From Streptomyces sp. NBC_00335 (GTDB taxonomy: Bacteria > Actinomycetota > Actinomycetes > Streptomycetales > Streptomycetaceae): a stretch of DNA of 64,000 nucleotides. Under the pieces are notes generated by a model. The model was not told the origin of the DNA and ran no database searches. It worked only from the letters and a program-made list of their open reading frames with translations. Within the stretch, counting starts at the first letter, position 1; the number at the start of each line of letters is the position of its first letter. This document shows, piece after piece, positions 62,614 through 64,000 of the stretch. The position numbers and the translations under genes are program-made. The stretch spans positions 1,984,001 through 2,048,000 of the forward strand of contig NZ_CP108006.1 of assembly GCF_036127095.1 (NCBI RefSeq), in the 5' to 3' direction.

Positions 62614-63800
62614 GCCAAAAGAAGCTTGGATAGAGCCTGTTCGATGTCCCTCCACAGGTCGTCGGGGTCCTCGATACCGACCGACATCCGCACCAGACCC
62701 GATCCGATACCGGCCGCCGCCAACGCCTCCTCACCCAGCTCTCGATGGGAGGTACTGGCCGGATGCGTCACCAGCGTCTCCACGCCACCCAGGGACAGCG
62801 CGAGCCGTGCCACCCGCACTCCCTCCACGAACACCCGCCCCGCCTCCCGGCCGCCGGCCAGTTCGAAGGAGAGCAACCCTCCCCCGCCGGAGAGCGCCTT
62901 ACGGGCGGTGGCGTACGAGGGGTGGGCGGGGAGCCAGGGCCAGTGGACGGCCGTGACTGTGGGATGAGCAGCCAGCCGCGCAGACAGGACTTCGGCATTG
63001 GCGCAGTGCTCCCGCATCCGCAGGGGCAGCGTCGGGATCCCGCGCAGGGTCAGCCAGGCGGCGAACGGGTCGGCGCTAGCCCCGAGTTCGACTGTCCGCG
63101 GCCATATCTCCTGCCGCAGTCCGTCATCCGCGAAGATGGCTGCGCCCCCGAGGACGTCGGAGTGTCCGGCCAGATATTTGGTCGTGGAGTGGAGCACGAT
63201 GTCGGCGCCGAGTTCGATGGGCCGGCACAGGACGGGCGACGCGAGGGAGTTGTCCACGGCGCTGACGACTCCCCGGCGCCGGGCCGCAGCCAGCAGCCCT
63301 GGCAGGTCAGGGACTTGGCCCGTCGGGTTCGCGATGGTCTCCAGCAGGAGCAGCCGGGTCCGGGGTCCTGCGGCCGCCTCGAACTCGGCCACCTCGTCAC
63401 CGCTGATGTACGTGACGTCCACGCCGTAGCGGTCCGCCAGGTCAGTTAGGGCGGCGTGTGTCCCTCCGTACAAACACCGCTGCGCGATCACGTGATCGCC
63501 GGGGCGTAGCAGCGCCAGCAGGACGCCACTGATGGCTCCCATGCCCGAGGCGAAGGCTATGGCCGAAGCCCCGCCCTCCAAGTCCGCGAGGGTGTGCTCC
63601 AGGGCGCGGACGGTGGGATTGCCGCGGCGGCTGTAGACGTACTGGCCGTCGGGGCTAGCCATGGCTTCGGCCAGCTCGCTCGCGGAGTCGAAGGCGAAGG
63701 CGGACGATTGCACCAGGGGTACGGAGAGCGGCCAACTGCCGTGCGGCAAAGGCCGATTGATCACATGCACGGCACGGGTTCGGATGTCTTTGTCTTCCAT
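62610..63800 (-). CDS. Cys/Met-metabolism PLP enzyme (cystathionine/methionine gamma-lyase-like)
   Basis: 396-residue PLP-dependent enzyme. The Schiff-base Lys is in LHSTTKYLAGHSD near residue 205; YSRRGNPTVRALEHTLADLEGG and SGMGAISGVLLALLRPGDH are family motifs. ATG at 63800 after AGGAGACCCC. May release or install sulfur-bearing side chains, or feed homocysteine. It is upstream of the MaoC gene with its own frame; the right-arm promoter overlaps its stop codon. Exact reaction (synthase versus lyase) cannot be told. Confidence 0.9.
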   Translation of the reverse strand: MEDKDIRTRAVHVINRPLPHGSWPLSVPLVQSSAFAFDSASELAEAMASPDGQYVYSRRGNPTVRALEHTLADLEGGASAIAFASGMGAISGVLLALLRPGDHVIAQRCLYGGTHAALTDLADRYGVDVTYISGDEVAEFEAAAGPRTRLLLLETIANPTGQVPDLPGLLAAARRRGVVSAVDNSLASPVLCRPIELGADIVLHSTTKYLAGHSDVLGGAAIFADDGLRQEIWPRTVELGASADPFAAWLTLRGIPTLPLRMREHCANAEVLSARLAAHPTVTAVHWPWLPAHPSYATARKALSGGGGLLSFELAGGREAGRVFVEGVRVARLALSLGGVETLVTHPASTSHRELGEEALAAAGIGSGLVRMSVGIEDPDDLWRDIEQALSKLLLA

Positions 63801-63860
63801 GGGGTCTCCTGTCTGATGGGCCGGTCCGTCCGGCCGTCTGCGTCAGGTACGGGGAGCAGA

Positions 63861-63905
63861 CAAGGGGTCGCCCGATGTCCTGGGAGGACATCGGGCGACC
63901 CCTTG
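63861..63905. terminator. Perfect 20-bp hairpin terminator
   Basis: CAAGGGGTCGCCCGATGTCC pairs exactly with 63886-63905 around a 5-nt loop (TGGGA). It lies 24 nt after the stop of the partial gene at the right edge, insulating the PLP gene. Confidence 0.9.
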
Positions 63906-63928
63906 TCGAGTACGGACGAGCCCGTACG

Positions 63929-64000
63929 TCACACCCCGGCGGTCTCGCTTTGCGGCGCGGGGGCGGCTGCGGTCGCCGCAGCCTTGTCTCCCTTCATGAC
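63929..64000 (-). CDS. C-terminal tail of a gene extending beyond the window
   Basis: The final ~23 codons of a leftward gene, ending SETAGV and stop. The visible tail (MKGDKAAATAAAPAPQ) is Ala/Pro-rich and uninformative. It could be part of the same cluster, for example an exporter tail, but nothing here decides that. Confidence 0.6.
   Translation of the reverse strand, partial: VMKGDKAAATAAAPAPQSETAGV

Overview
The window looks like a Streptomyces chromosome segment. It has very high GC with strong third-position G/C bias, GTG starts, IdeR/DmdR-type iron boxes, CsoR copper boxes and mycothiol-type enzymes. All calls come from reading the sequence. Names are by recognised motifs and gene order, not by database search.

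Layout. (1) 1-15.6 kb: a coelichelin-type hydroxamate siderophore locus. It holds the N-terminal ~2,260 residues of an A-T-E-C-A-T-(E) NRPS, an exporter-like ABC protein, a siderophore-binding lipoprotein, an ATPase, two FecCD permeases, an ornithine N5-oxygenase and a divergent formyltransferase. Iron boxes sit before the NRPS, the lipoprotein, the ATPase and in the oxygenase/formyltransferase gap, so the locus should be induced by iron starvation. A perfect 20-bp inverted repeat lies between two transport genes. (2) 15.7-27.6 kb: a 2,624-residue secreted Rhs/YD-repeat polymorphic toxin with an embedded ricin-type lectin, a Hint pretoxin domain, an unrecognised C-terminal toxin module and a candidate immunity gene. 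It is divergent from a secreted FG-GAP/DNRLRE protein. (3) 27.65-29.3 kb: a graveyard of gene remnants (tail of a TrmA/RumA-like methyltransferase, frameshifted MFS transporter, methyltransferase tail). (4) 29.3-37 kb: a TetR/methyltransferase pair with twin operators, then a copper island: csoR, secreted metal-binding protein, copZ, copA, second csoR and a BlaI/M56 pair, with five CsoR-type boxes. (5) 37-41.8 kb: GNAT, methyltransferase, Fur, two tandem paralogous HTH regulators and a small secreted repeat peptide.

(6) 42-64 kb is the most unusual part, an apparent biosynthetic cluster I cannot assign to a known product. Its left arm (transcribed leftward from 48.7 kb) encodes AsnB, a PrpF/DapF-fold isomerase, an SDR with Phe in place of the catalytic Tyr, a stand-alone MetRS-like ligase and an MshA-like glycosyltransferase; a PIG-L deacetylase is divergent. 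Its right arm (transcribed leftward from about 62.6 kb) encodes a MaoC-like protein, two methyltransferases, an AurF-like diiron oxygenase, a class II aaRS-like amino acid:[carrier protein] ligase, an AcpS-ACP fusion, a nearly complete SAM-regeneration set (MetK, PfkB/adenosine kinase, MetH, AhcY) and a mycothiol-dependent-type (MDMPI) protein. A Cys/Met-type PLP lyase precedes it.

The glycosyltransferase + PIG-L + class I aaRS-like ligase trio parallels MshA/MshB/MshC of mycothiol synthesis, with a MetRS-like enzyme in the MshC position. The carrier-protein ligase, ACP and diiron oxygenase suggest that an amino acid is activated, oxidised on a carrier and methylated, with SAM recycled by the local cassette. 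This model is inference.
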